Positions 17,239 through 26,322 of a stretch of 64,000 bases of DNA are shown here, in pieces. Source of the stretch: Myxococcales bacterium (GTDB taxonomy: Bacteria; Myxococcota_A; Polyangia; Polyangiales; Polyangiaceae); the NCBI GenBank assembly GCA_016794345.1, contig JAEUKE010000207.1, positions 157,932 through 221,931 on the forward strand. Direction: 5' to 3'. Numbering within the stretch: position 1 is the stretch's first letter; each line of letters opens with the position of its first letter. The position numbers and the translations under genes were made by a program. The notes below the pieces were generated by a model. That model was given only the letters and a program-made list of their open reading frames with translations, had not been told where the DNA came from and searched no databases.

Positions 17239-19245
17239 CTATTCTTCGTCCGCTCGGAGCTTCGCCAGGACCGAGAGATCCTCGAGCGTCGAGGTGTCGC
17301 CCTTCGACTCCCTACCTGCGGCAACGTCCTTCAACAGGCGACGCATGATCTTGCCGCTGCGGGTCTTGGGCAACGCGTCCGCGAACCGGATCTGATCGGG
17401 CTTGGCGAACTTGCCGATCTCGTTGCTGACGTGGTCGCCGAGCTTCTCAGCCAGCGTCGAGTTCGGGGTGTGGCCCGGCTTCACCGTCACGAACACGACG
17501 AGGGCCTGGCCCTTGAGCTCGTCGGGCTTGCCGACCGCCGCCGCCTCCGCCACCGCGGGGTGCGACACCAGCACGCTCTCGATCTCCGCCGTTCCGATGC
17601 GGTGGCCCGCGACGTTCAGTACGTCGTCGATGCGACCGACGACCCAGTGGTAGCCGTCCGCGTCGCAGCGCGCACCGTCGCCCGTGAAGTAGCGGCCGTC
17701 GATCTCCGAGAAGTATTGCTTCACGAAGCGGTCGTCGTCGCCCCAGACCGTCCGCAGCATGCTGGGCCAGGGCCGCTCGAGGATGAGGAGCCCGCCCTGG
17801 TTCGCCTCCACGCGCCGGTAGCCGCCGGGCGCGGCCGGGTCCTTCGCGACGACGGCCGGCTGCACGCCGAACATGGGCAGGCCGGTGGAGCCCGGCTTGG
17901 TGAACGACGCGCCCGGGAGCGTCGACATCATGATGGCGCCCGTCTCGGTCTGCCACCACGTGTCGACGATGGGACAGCGCTTCTGTCCGATGACGTCGAA
18001 GTACCACATCCAGGCTTCCGGATTGATCGGCTCGCCGACGCTGCCGAGCAGGCGCAAGCTCGACAGATCGCTCTTCTGCGGCCACTCGTCCCCCTGGCGC
18101 AGGAACGCGCGGATGGCGGTGGGCGCGGTGTAGAGGATGGTGACGCGGTGTTTCTCGATGATGCGCCAGAAGCGTCCCCAGTCGGGGTAGTTCGGCGCGC
18201 CCTCGTACATCATGCAGGTCGCGCCGTTCGAGAGCGGCCCGTAGACGAGGTAGCTGTGGCCGGTGACCCAGCCGACGTCCGCCGTGCACCAGTAGAGGTC
18301 GTCCTCCCGGATGTCGAAGACGTACTTGAAGGTGACGTGTGTCGAGACGAGGTAACCGGCCGTGCTGTGGAGCACGCCCTTGGGCTTTCCCGTCGAGCCC
18401 GAGGTGTAGAGGATGAAGAGCGGGTGCTCCGCGTCGACGGGCGTCGCCTCGCGCGCGGGGCCCGCCTCCGTGTCCGAGACGATCTCGTGCCACCACAGAT
18501 CGCGCCCCTCGTGCATGTGGACCTGGGGCCCGCGATCGCCGAGGTGCTTGAGCACGATGACCTTCTCGATGCTCTTCGCCTCGGGCTGGCTGACGGCCTT
18601 GTCGACGACGTCCTTCAGGGCGAGGACGTGGCCGCGGCGGTAGCCGCCGTCCTGCGTGATGACCACCTTGGCCTGGCAGTCCGCGATGCGATCGCGGAGC
18701 GCGTCGGCCGCGAAGCCGCCGAAGACGACCGTGTGCACGGCGCCGAGGCGAGCGCACGCGAGCATGGCGACGGCCACCTCGGGGACCATGCCCATGTAGA
18801 TCGCGACCCGATCGCCTTTCTTCACGCCGTGCTCGGCGAGCGCGTTCGCGAAGCGGATGGTCTCGCGGTGGAGCTCGCCGTAGGTGATCGTCCGCGTCGC
18901 CCCGAGCTCGCCTTCCCAGATGATCGCAGCCTTGTTGCGGCGCGCCGTCTTGACGTGCCGGTCGAGGCAGCTCTCGGTCACGTTGAGCTTCGCGCCCACG
19001 AACCACTCCACGAACGGGAAGCTCGCCGGCTCGCCGCCGCCCTTCGTGCGGCTGGTGACCGTCCAGGGCTCGCGGAAGACCAGCTCGGAGGACTCGCGAC
19101 GCCAGAACGTCTCGGGGTCGTCGAGGCTCTCCTTGTACAGGCGGTCGTACTCTTCGCGAGACGAGATCCGCGCGCGTGAGACGAACTCCGCGCTGGGCTC
19201 GAATCGCCGGTCTTCCTTGAGCACGCTGGTGATCGACTCGCTCAT
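17239..19245 (-). CDS. acs: Acetyl-CoA synthetase (acetate-CoA ligase, AMP-forming)
   Basis: 668 residues, close to the roughly 650 usual for Acs. It activates acetate with ATP and CoA through acetyl-AMP. Visible motifs: 'YTSGSTGKPKGVLHS' (adenylate-forming P-loop), 'DVGWVTGHSY', 'DTWWQTETG', 'YFTGDGARCDADGYHWVVGR' and the C-terminal 'PKTRSGKIMRR', whose Lys is the acetylation-regulated residue of this family. ATG 19245 was chosen because the Acs N-terminal region begins directly after it. It appears monocistronic, and a hairpin separates it from the upstream gene. Confidence 0.97.
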   Translation of the reverse strand: MSESITSVLKEDRRFEPSAEFVSRARISSREEYDRLYKESLDDPETFWRRESSELVFREPWTVTSRTKGGGEPASFPFVEWFVGAKLNVTESCLDRHVKTARRNKAAIIWEGELGATRTITYGELHRETIRFANALAEHGVKKGDRVAIYMGMVPEVAVAMLACARLGAVHTVVFGGFAADALRDRIADCQAKVVITQDGGYRRGHVLALKDVVDKAVSQPEAKSIEKVIVLKHLGDRGPQVHMHEGRDLWWHEIVSDTEAGPAREATPVDAEHPLFILYTSGSTGKPKGVLHSTAGYLVSTHVTFKYVFDIREDDLYWCTADVGWVTGHSYLVYGPLSNGATCMMYEGAPNYPDWGRFWRIIEKHRVTILYTAPTAIRAFLRQGDEWPQKSDLSSLRLLGSVGEPINPEAWMWYFDVIGQKRCPIVDTWWQTETGAIMMSTLPGASFTKPGSTGLPMFGVQPAVVAKDPAAPGGYRRVEANQGGLLILERPWPSMLRTVWGDDDRFVKQYFSEIDGRYFTGDGARCDADGYHWVVGRIDDVLNVAGHRIGTAEIESVLVSHPAVAEAAAVGKPDELKGQALVVFVTVKPGHTPNSTLAEKLGDHVSNEIGKFAKPDQIRFADALPKTRSGKIMRRLLKDVAAGRESKGDTSTLEDLSVLAKLRADEE

Positions 19246-19292
19246 GGGCCGGGAGAATAAGCGCGAACCGAGGGGATTGTCTGCGGCCCTCA

Positions 19293-19320
19293 CCCCGCTC
19301 CCCCTCCGTCGGGAGCGGGG
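19293..19320. terminator. 10-bp hairpin between two minus-strand genes
   Basis: CCCCGCTCCC (19293-19302) pairs with GGGAGCGGGG (19311-19320) around an 8-nt loop. It lies 10 bp downstream of the TPR/PEGA gene stop (19331) and before the acs start, consistent with ending the upstream transcript. There is no T-run. Confidence 0.5.
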
Positions 19321-19330
19321 ACCTCGTTCC

Positions 19331-20827
19331 TCACCAGAACGCGTAGCCGATGTGGATGCGCGGCCCGACCATGGGCAGGAGCTTGTTCTCGTACGGCTCC
19401 TGGATGCGGGCCTGCACCCGATCGCTGTTCCTGTCGAAATCGTCCATCCCCTTGGTGCCGGAGATGTACCCCGCAAGGCTCAGGCCGATGAGCACCCCGT
19501 CGATGTCCACCTCGAAGCCGGCCTCGGTCATGGCGAAGAAGTCCACGCCGTTGGTCGCGCAGTCCTTGCTGTCGAGGCCCGGGCACACCGTCTCGGAGTC
19601 GAGGCCCTCGTAGCTCATGAAGTGGACGGCGAGGCCGCCGCCGAGGGTCCCGACGAAGCGGATGACGTCGCCCGGGCTCATGAGCCGCAGCACCGGACCG
19701 AGGCGGATCGTCGACAGCGAATAAGACGTGTCCTCGGTTCCGTTCGCCGGCCCCTGCACGTTGCCGTATTCGATCAGCCCTTCGAAGCCGGCGTAGGTGT
19801 GAACGCGGTAGCCCGGGCGAAGGCCGACGTAGCCGCCGCTGGACACCCCGCCGAGCAGCTCGCCGTCGATCTCCTGATCGAAGAACTGGGGGTGGCGCGT
19901 CGGGAAGAGGATGGCCCCGTTCACCGAGCCGTAGAAGCCGCGCTTCACCTCGGGCTCCTCGGCCTTCTTCTTGGGGTCGGGGGGCCTGGGCACCGGCGGC
20001 AGCGGGCTGAAGCCGGCGCCTTCGGCGAGATCGAGGACGATGGTGCCGCCCGAGACGATCTCCACCCGTCCGACGCCCGACTCGCCCACCGCGCGGACGT
20101 CGTGCGGTCCCGCCGGCAGGGGCCCCGTCCACGTGCCGGTCCCGAGGATCTTCCCGTCGACCTCGATCGGCGTCGTCTTCTTGGCGGCGATGACGCGCAG
20201 CGTGCCGTTCGCGACCGCCAGCTCGAGGTCAACGGTCTTTTCGCTGCCGCTCACCACGCGCACCGTGACCCGCTTCGAGGCGTAGCCCGACATCGAGGCC
20301 TCGATCACGTGATCGCCCGGCGTGAGCGGGATCTTCCCGTCGCGCGCGGGCGCGGCCACCTCTTCGTCGTCGATCTTCAGCGCCGCCTCCGCGGGTGACA
20401 CCCGCACGGTGACGAAGCCGAAGACGGCCTTCATCTCCTCGATCGCGCGCTCGGCCTCCTTCTTGTCGGCCTCGCTCATCTCGGCGCCGTGCTTCGAGAG
20501 CGCGAGCTCGAGCGCGCCGACCGCCTTCGTGAAGCGGTTCAGCTCGCGGTAGCAGAGCGCTTGGTTGATGAGCGGGCTCGACTTGGGCACCGCCTCGTAC
20601 GCGGCCTCGAACTCGGCGAGCGCGGCCTTGAAGTCGTTCGCGCGGAAGAGGCGCACCCCCACGCTCATGTGGCGGTCGTAGTCGTCCTCCTGCGGCGACC
20701 TCGGCGCGGGCTCGGCCGGAGCCGGCTTCTTGGGCGGCTTCCTCGGCTGCGCAGCCGCAGGCCCCGCGACGAGCGCGAGCGCTGCGAAGAAGACGAGAGC
20801 GGAGAGCCGGCGCACCGTTCGCGGCAA
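19331..20827 (-). CDS. Secreted TPR/PEGA protein with outer-membrane-like C-terminal half
   Basis: 498 residues. Signal peptide about 1-27 (ending AAAQ), Pro/Lys linker, TPR-like repeats (about 48-130), PEGA-like beta segments (about 140-265, 'TPGDHVIEASMSGYASKR'). The C-terminal half (about 290-498) alternates Gly and aromatic residues and ends with Trp ('IHIGYAFW'), like an outer-membrane barrel. The start is TTG 20827; GTG 20815 is an alternative and neither has a clear ribosome site. Function is unknown; a periplasm-facing outer-membrane protein is likely. Confidence 0.72.
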   Translation of the reverse strand: MPRTVRRLSALVFFAALALVAGPAAAQPRKPPKKPAPAEPAPRSPQEDDYDRHMSVGVRLFRANDFKAALAEFEAAYEAVPKSSPLINQALCYRELNRFTKAVGALELALSKHGAEMSEADKKEAERAIEEMKAVFGFVTVRVSPAEAALKIDDEEVAAPARDGKIPLTPGDHVIEASMSGYASKRVTVRVVSGSEKTVDLELAVANGTLRVIAAKKTTPIEVDGKILGTGTWTGPLPAGPHDVRAVGESGVGRVEIVSGGTIVLDLAEGAGFSPLPPVPRPPDPKKKAEEPEVKRGFYGSVNGAILFPTRHPQFFDQEIDGELLGGVSSGGYVGLRPGYRVHTYAGFEGLIEYGNVQGPANGTEDTSYSLSTIRLGPVLRLMSPGDVIRFVGTLGGGLAVHFMSYEGLDSETVCPGLDSKDCATNGVDFFAMTEAGFEVDIDGVLIGLSLAGYISGTKGMDDFDRNSDRVQARIQEPYENKLLPMVGPRIHIGYAFW

Positions 20828-20895
20828 TCTAGCAGCATGTCGCGAAAGGCGAGGCGGGAGTGCTCGTGGAGGTCCGTCCCCGTCGATTCACCCCC

Positions 20896-20931
20896 CGAGC
20901 CCCCCTCCCCTGCGGCGAAGGGGGGTGCTCG
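20896..20931. terminator. Imperfect C/G-tract hairpin
   Basis: CGAGCCCCCCT (20896-20906) pairs with AGGGGGGTGCTCG (20919-20931) with one bulged base and a 12-nt loop. It lies 10 bp downstream of the kinase stop at 20941, matching the other C/G-tract hairpins here. Confidence 0.5.
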
Positions 20932-20940
20932 GCTCGAGGG

Positions 20941-22341
20941 TCACTTCTCGCGGAGCCGAAGCCCTTCGCCGAGGCCCGTGCCGGCAGGCGCGCTCGTCGT
21001 GGCCGGAGGGGTCTTCTTGTGAACGGCGGGCGCGGCCGGGGCGACCGATGGGGCGACCGCGACCGACGACGAGCCCGCGGCGGGCGGCGCGGCGCTCGAT
21101 GACGGTTCTGTCTCGATCTCGACGGCGGACGCAGCAGGCAGAGCGCTCGCTTCGGGCCGCGCGGAGGACACGACCACGAAGGTGATGGCGGGAACGGGCG
21201 CGCCGGCGACGGCTTGCCCGCTCTTCTCCGAGCCGCCCGAGAGCGAAATGACGGCGAAGACGGCCCCAGCCACGACCGCGGCCACGCCGACGAGGAGGTA
21301 GGTGTTGCGGCTGGAGCGGGCGCCCCCGGTGATCTCGGGTGACGCCGGCGTCGCGGCCACGGTGCTGACGGCCGCGAGCGTCCGCGGGCCGAACGTCGGA
21401 TCGACCGGGCGGACGACGGTCTTCTTCAGTGCCTCGCTCTTGAACGAGTCCGCGAGCAGGCCGTCCGACTCACCCACGAGCGCGTCGAGCATGTCCCGCG
21501 CGGAGGCGAACCGCTCGTCGCGCTCGCGCGCGCGCGCGCGACGGATGACCTGCGCGATGCCCGGCGCGACGGCGGGGTTGTGCGCCCGGACGTCGTCGGC
21601 GTCGCGCGAGCAGATGCCCACGATGACCTGCTCGTAGGTGGCGCCGGAGAAGGGGGGGCGGCCGGCGAGGCACTCGTAGAGGATGGCGCCCACGGACCAG
21701 AGATCCGTCCGCGCGTCGACGTCGGGCAGCGCCTGGGCCTGCTCCGGCGACATGTAGATCGGCGTGCCGAGCACGACCCCTTCGCGCGTGATGGTCTGCG
21801 CGGGGGCGCCGCCGCGTTTGTCGATCTTGGAGACGCCGAAATCGAGGATCTTGGTGAACGTCGAGTCGTCGTCGCGATCGACCAGGAACACGTTGTCCGG
21901 CTTGAGGTCCCGGTGGACGATGCCCGCCTCGTGGGCACGCGCGAGGCCGCGGAGCAGCTGCCCGACGATGCGCAGGGCGTCCGGCGCGTCGAGCCGTCCG
22001 AGGCGCCGGATGCGGTGGCCGAGGTCCTCCCCCCGCAAGAGCTCCATCACGATGTAGGGTCGCCCGTCGTCCGTCTCGCCGACGTCGTACACCTCGACGA
22101 TGTGCGCGCTCTCGATGGCACCTGCGGCCTGCGCCTCCCGCTGGAAGCGCTGGATCGCCTCGGGCGTGACGCTCTCCTGATCGATGAACTTGAGCGCGGC
22201 CCGCTTGCCGATCGCGCCGTGCACGCCTTCGTACACGCGCCCCATGCCTCCGACCCCAAGGAGGCGCACGAGCGTGTATTTCCCGACGGTCCTGCCGACG
22301 AGGTCGTCCGTCTCTTCGGCCCCCGCTTCGGAGCGACCCAT
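20941..22341 (-). CDS. Hanks-type Ser/Thr protein kinase with single transmembrane helix
   Basis: 466 residues. Kinase domain about 22-290: 'GVGGMGRVYEG', K51 in 'AALKFI', 'HRDLKPDN' with D145, 'DFGVSK' (167-172), 'GTPIYMSPEQA'. A membrane helix ('LLVGVAAVVAGAVFAVISL') at about 348-366 is followed by an Ala/Ser/Pro-rich extracytoplasmic tail with no recognisable sensor fold. It is transcribed alone. Substrate unknown. Confidence 0.93.
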   Translation of the reverse strand: MGRSEAGAEETDDLVGRTVGKYTLVRLLGVGGMGRVYEGVHGAIGKRAALKFIDQESVTPEAIQRFQREAQAAGAIESAHIVEVYDVGETDDGRPYIVMELLRGEDLGHRIRRLGRLDAPDALRIVGQLLRGLARAHEAGIVHRDLKPDNVFLVDRDDDSTFTKILDFGVSKIDKRGGAPAQTITREGVVLGTPIYMSPEQAQALPDVDARTDLWSVGAILYECLAGRPPFSGATYEQVIVGICSRDADDVRAHNPAVAPGIAQVIRRARARERDERFASARDMLDALVGESDGLLADSFKSEALKKTVVRPVDPTFGPRTLAAVSTVAATPASPEITGGARSSRNTYLLVGVAAVVAGAVFAVISLSGGSEKSGQAVAGAPVPAITFVVVSSARPEASALPAASAVEIETEPSSSAAPPAAGSSSVAVAPSVAPAAPAVHKKTPPATTSAPAGTGLGEGLRLREK

Positions 22342-22420
22342 GCGGCCGTGAGGCTAGCAGAGTCGGCGGGCCGCGCAGCGCTCCGAATGGATCAGACCGC
22401 GACGGGTCGCCCGTGGCGGA

Positions 22421-22711
22421 TCAGACCTTGAGCGCGGCGTCCGCCTCGGCGGCGGCCGGAGCCGCCAGCAAGGTGTCGAGCTTCCCGGCGCGGTCGAGCG
22501 CCGCGATGTCCGTGTACCCGCCGAGCGGAGCCCCGTTCACGAAGACCTGGGGCACCGTTCGCTGCTGGGTCCGCTCGGCCAGCCACACCCGGATATCAGG
22601 GCGGCTGTCGACGTCGATTTCTCGGAACGTGACGTTCTTGTCGCGCAGGAGGTCTTTTGCCCGCGCGCAGAAGCCACACCAAGGGGTCGTGTAGATGGTG
22701 ACGGCAGCCAT
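22421..22711 (-). CDS. Glutaredoxin (dithiol, GrxC type)
   Basis: 96 residues forming one thioredoxin-fold glutaredoxin: active site 'TPWCGFC' (C12, C15), 'TVPQVFVNG' (52-60) with the cis-Pro of the glutathione site, and 'GGYTDI' (64-69). It should reduce disulfides and glutathionylated proteins in the cytosol. The active site CGFC differs from the usual CPYC/CPFC, so it may be closer to NrdH-like redoxins. ATG 22711 begins the fold directly; a longer frame upstream only runs antisense to the divergent gene. Confidence 0.9.
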   Translation of the reverse strand: MAAVTIYTTPWCGFCARAKDLLRDKNVTFREIDVDSRPDIRVWLAERTQQRTVPQVFVNGAPLGGYTDIAALDRAGKLDTLLAAPAAAEADAALKV

Positions 22712-22771
22712 GAGGACTCGAGCCAATATGCCCATGGCATCGCCGGCAGCAAGCGGGGTATCTCTCGGGCG

Positions 22772-23689
22772 GTGGAGTTTCGCGCCCCCGAGCCGCGATC
22801 GTGGGCGGAGGTCGTCACCTCCCTCGGCGTCGTGCTCGGAACGACTCGGTTCGTAGGGGGCCAGCCGCTCCCGGTCGTCGCGTTGCCGGTGGCGCCCCAC
22901 CTGCGGGCCTACGCGACGTTCGGCGAGAGGCTCGTCGAGGCGGAGGCCGCGACGAGGTGGGGAAAGTCGTTCGTGGAGATCGTCGGTCACGCCGTGACCA
23001 ACCTCACCGAACACCCGCCGGAGCTCGTGCGAGAGGGGCGGCTGCTCCGGATTGTCGCGGGCGATGGAGCGGCGGCTGCCCGGCTGCTCGTCCCCGGCTT
23101 CGTGGCCGCAGCCCAGGAAGAGGTGGACGGCCGCGCGATCTTCGCGATCCCCGAGCGCGGGACGTGCCTCGTCGCCGGCGCGATCGATCCGGAGGAGGTC
23201 GCGCTGCTCTTCGACGCGGCCCTGACCACGTGGCACGAGAGCGACGAGCCGCTCTCGCCCGTCGTCTACACGAAGACGGACGAAGGCGACGCGTTCGAGC
23301 CGCTCCAGCTCGGTGAAGACCACCCGTCTTTTCTCCGCGCGAGGCGCGCCGAGGTGCTCCTCCTCGGCTCGGTGTACGCGGAGCAGCGCGCCTCGCTCGA
23401 GGGCCTGGCAGACGCGCCGGAGCTCGCGCCCTTCGAGGTGACGAGCCACGACGGGCTCGGGGTCGTCACGGCCTCGGTCGCGCTCGAGCAGGAGCCGGCC
23501 CTCTTGCCCGCGAGCGAGCTCGTCCTGTTGCGTCCGGCGTCGAACGCCGAGCCCGTGATCGTTCGCGCCGCAAGCCTGGCGGAGAGCCACCTGCTCGTTC
23601 GCGTCCCGGACTTCGACCCGCCCCGGTACGCCCTCGTGCGGTTCCCGTCTCCTGGAGAGATCGCCGCGCTCGTGGCCGCAGGCGCCTGA
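22772..23689 (+). CDS. Hypothetical protein, 305 residues
   Basis: I do not recognise this family. The start is GTG 22772, 60 bp from the divergent glutaredoxin start. The protein has no signal peptide or membrane segment and is an even mix of acidic and hydrophobic residues. Motif-like stretches include 'RWGKSFVEIVGHAVTNL' and 'VPGFVAAAQEEVDGRAIFAI', suggesting a cytosolic alpha/beta protein possibly related to DUF1444-like families; that is a guess. It ends 35 bp before the clpB-like start, so the two may be co-transcribed. Confidence 0.7.
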   Translation: MEFRAPEPRSWAEVVTSLGVVLGTTRFVGGQPLPVVALPVAPHLRAYATFGERLVEAEAATRWGKSFVEIVGHAVTNLTEHPPELVREGRLLRIVAGDGAAAARLLVPGFVAAAQEEVDGRAIFAIPERGTCLVAGAIDPEEVALLFDAALTTWHESDEPLSPVVYTKTDEGDAFEPLQLGEDHPSFLRARRAEVLLLGSVYAEQRASLEGLADAPELAPFEVTSHDGLGVVTASVALEQEPALLPASELVLLRPASNAEPVIVRAASLAESHLLVRVPDFDPPRYALVRFPSPGEIAALVAAGA

Positions 23690-23724
23690 CCTGCCCTCGA
23701 GAGTTGCGCTACGCTCCGCGGCCC

Positions 23725-26322
23725 ATGGCGGAAAAGACCCTGCAGCTCGAGAAGTACACGGCCGACGCGCGGCAGATCGTCGGCTCGGCCCAGCAGCTCG
23801 CGGACGAGCAGAAACACGCCGAGCTCACGCCTCTCCACCTGCTCGTGCGGCTGCTCGAGCGCGACCGCGGGGTCCTCGAGATCTTCCGGCGCGCGGGCGC
23901 CGACCCGAACGAGGTCCGCGATCTGGCCGAGCTCGGCCTCCGCCGCATGCCCAAGGAGGCCGCCGGCGTCGCCTACGTGAGCTCGCGCATGCTCGATCTC
24001 CTGAGCCGCGCGGAGCGCGAGGCGCAACGCGACAAGGCCGAGCTCGTCGGGATCGATCACGTCTTGCACGCGCTCGCCCAGGAGATCCGCGGCCCCGCCG
24101 GCGAGATCCTGAGCGCGCAGGGGATCGGGCCGGGTGCGTTCCGCCCGCACGTCTCCGTCCTCACGCAGGGAGGACCGGAGCCCAAGAACGGCGAGCAGAA
24201 GACCGGCGGGGTCGGCTCGACGCAGGACTTCTTGCGCGACCTCGTGGCCGAGTCGCGCGCCGGCCGCTTCGATCCCGTCATCGGCCGCGACACCGAGGTG
24301 CGGCGCCTCATGCAGATCCTCGAGCGTCGCTTCAAGAACCACCCGCTCCTCATCGGGGAGCCTGGCGTCGGCAAGACCGCGATCATCCGCTCGCTCGCCG
24401 ATCGTGTCGGCACCGGAGACGTCCCCTCGAACCTGGCAGGGGCCCGCTTCTTCGAGCTCGACACCGGGGCGCTCGTCGCCGGCGCCAAGCTGCGCGGCGA
24501 GATCGAGGCCCGTCTCAAGGTCCTCATCGACAAGCTGAAGAGCATGCAGGACGAGGTGGTGCTCGTCGTGGAGGACGTCGACACGCTCTTCGGCCAGGGC
24601 GTGCAGGGCGCCGGGGTGGGCGATCTGCTCAAGCCCCTCCTCGCGCGGAGCGAGATCCGGATCATGGCGACGACCACGCCGGAGGGCTTCAAGCGCATGC
24701 AAGAGCGGGACGGCGGCGCCATCCGTCGGTTCACGCCCATCACCGTCGATCCGCCGAGCATCGATCAGGCCATGGAGATCCTGCGCGGCATCGCGGAGCG
24801 CTACGAGAAACACCACAAGGTCCGCGTGAGCGAGGGGGCCATCGTCTCCGCGGTGACGCTGGCCAAGCGCTACCTGTCCGATCGCGCGCTCCCCGACACC
24901 GCGGTCGATCTGCTCGACGAGACCGCCTCCCACAAACGCGTCGAGGTCGACGGCGTGCCCGCCGAGCTCGACTCGATGATCCGCCGCCTCGACGCGGTGA
25001 AGGCGCAGATCGCGAGCCTCGTCGACGACGACGACAAGCTCAGCGTGAAGGTCCGCACGCGCCTCGAGAAAGAGGCGACCGAGCTCGAGCCGAAGGTCTC
25101 TGACGTGCGGGCGAAGATCGCCTCGCGACGCGGGGTCGTCGCCGCCGTGCAGGCGCTCAGGAAGGAGCTCCGCGAGGCGGAGAGCTCGCTGGAGACCGCC
25201 CGCAAGGACAAGAACTTCGCGAAGCTCGGCGAGCTCGAGCACGTCACCATCCCCGACATCAAGCGGCGGCTCGGCGCCGCGGAGGAGGCCGCGACGAAGG
25301 CCGGCGTCGAGTCGTCCAACAACGTCGTCACCGAGAACGACATCGCCGCGACGCTCGCCGACTGGACGGGCATCCCGGTCAACAAGATGCTCGAGGGCGA
25401 GGCGGAGAAGCTCCTCAAGATGGAGGAGCGCCTCGCCAAGCGCGTGGTCGGCCAAGACGAGGCGGTGCGCGCGCTCTCCAAGGCGGTCCGGCGCGGCCGC
25501 GTCGGCCTGCGGGATCCGGGCAAGCCCATCGGCTCGTTCCTCTTCCTCGGCCCGAGCGGCGTCGGCAAGACCGAGCTCGCCAAGGCCCTCGCGGAGTTCC
25601 TCTTCGACGACGAGCTCGCGCTCACGCGCCTCGACATGAGCGAGTTCATGGAGCGGCACATGGCGCAGCGGCTCATCGGCGCCCCGCCCGGCTACGCCGA
25701 CAGCGAGCAGGGTGGCTTCCTCACGGAGGCGGCGCGGCAGAAGCCGTACAGCGTGCTCCTCTTCGACGAGGTCGAGAAGGCCCACCAGGACGTGTTCAAC
25801 CTGCTCCTCCAGGTGCTCGACGACGGCCGCCTGACCGACGGCCGCGGCCGCACGGCGGACTTCTCCAACACGGTCGTCATCATGACGAGCAACATCGGCT
25901 CCGGACGCATCCTGGAGACCGATCCCAAGCTCTTCGAGAGCGAGGACGGCCGCGAAGCCCTGAAAGACGTCCTCCTCGAGGAGCTCCGCAAGTTCTTCCG
26001 GCCGGAGTTCTTGAATCGCATCGACGATACCGTCGTCTTCAAGGCGCTGACGAAGCCCGACCTGCGGGGTATCGTCGACATCCAGCTGCGGCGCCTCGAG
26101 AAGCTCCTCGCCGACCGCGAGCTCCGGGTCGAGCTGACCGAGCAGGCCAAGGCCCGCCTCGTGGAGGAAGGCTACGATCCGCAGCTCGGCGCGCGTCCGC
26201 TCAAGCGCGCCATCCTCAAGGAGATCCAGAACCCGCTCGCCGAGGCCATCCTGCAGGGCGGGTACGGCCCCGGCAAGGTCATCCAGGTCGACGTCAAAGA
26301 TGACGATTTCGTCTTCTCTTGA
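23725..26322 (+). CDS. ClpB-like Hsp100 disaggregase with altered pore loops
   Basis: 865 residues: Clp N domain (1-150), NBD1 (Walker A 'GEPGVGKT' near 211), a middle domain with the ClpB-type coiled coil (about 405-525), NBD2 (Walker A 'GPSGVGKT' near 610) and a C-terminal D2-small domain. ATG 23725 was chosen. Deviations from canonical ClpB: pore loop 1 reads 'AGAKLRGEIE' (Leu for the conserved Tyr), the NBD1 Walker B reads 'LVVEDVDT' instead of FIDELHT, and pore loop 2 reads 'GYADSEQGG' instead of GYVGYEEGG. NBD2 Walker B ('LLFDEVEKAH') and arginine finger ('RPEFLNRIDD') are normal. It is probably a specialised paralogue rather than the housekeeping ClpB. Confidence 0.88.
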   Translation: MAEKTLQLEKYTADARQIVGSAQQLADEQKHAELTPLHLLVRLLERDRGVLEIFRRAGADPNEVRDLAELGLRRMPKEAAGVAYVSSRMLDLLSRAEREAQRDKAELVGIDHVLHALAQEIRGPAGEILSAQGIGPGAFRPHVSVLTQGGPEPKNGEQKTGGVGSTQDFLRDLVAESRAGRFDPVIGRDTEVRRLMQILERRFKNHPLLIGEPGVGKTAIIRSLADRVGTGDVPSNLAGARFFELDTGALVAGAKLRGEIEARLKVLIDKLKSMQDEVVLVVEDVDTLFGQGVQGAGVGDLLKPLLARSEIRIMATTTPEGFKRMQERDGGAIRRFTPITVDPPSIDQAMEILRGIAERYEKHHKVRVSEGAIVSAVTLAKRYLSDRALPDTAVDLLDETASHKRVEVDGVPAELDSMIRRLDAVKAQIASLVDDDDKLSVKVRTRLEKEATELEPKVSDVRAKIASRRGVVAAVQALRKELREAESSLETARKDKNFAKLGELEHVTIPDIKRRLGAAEEAATKAGVESSNNVVTENDIAATLADWTGIPVNKMLEGEAEKLLKMEERLAKRVVGQDEAVRALSKAVRRGRVGLRDPGKPIGSFLFLGPSGVGKTELAKALAEFLFDDELALTRLDMSEFMERHMAQRLIGAPPGYADSEQGGFLTEAARQKPYSVLLFDEVEKAHQDVFNLLLQVLDDGRLTDGRGRTADFSNTVVIMTSNIGSGRILETDPKLFESEDGREALKDVLLEELRKFFRPEFLNRIDDTVVFKALTKPDLRGIVDIQLRRLEKLLADRELRVELTEQAKARLVEEGYDPQLGARPLKRAILKEIQNPLAEAILQGGYGPGKVIQVDVKDDDFVFS

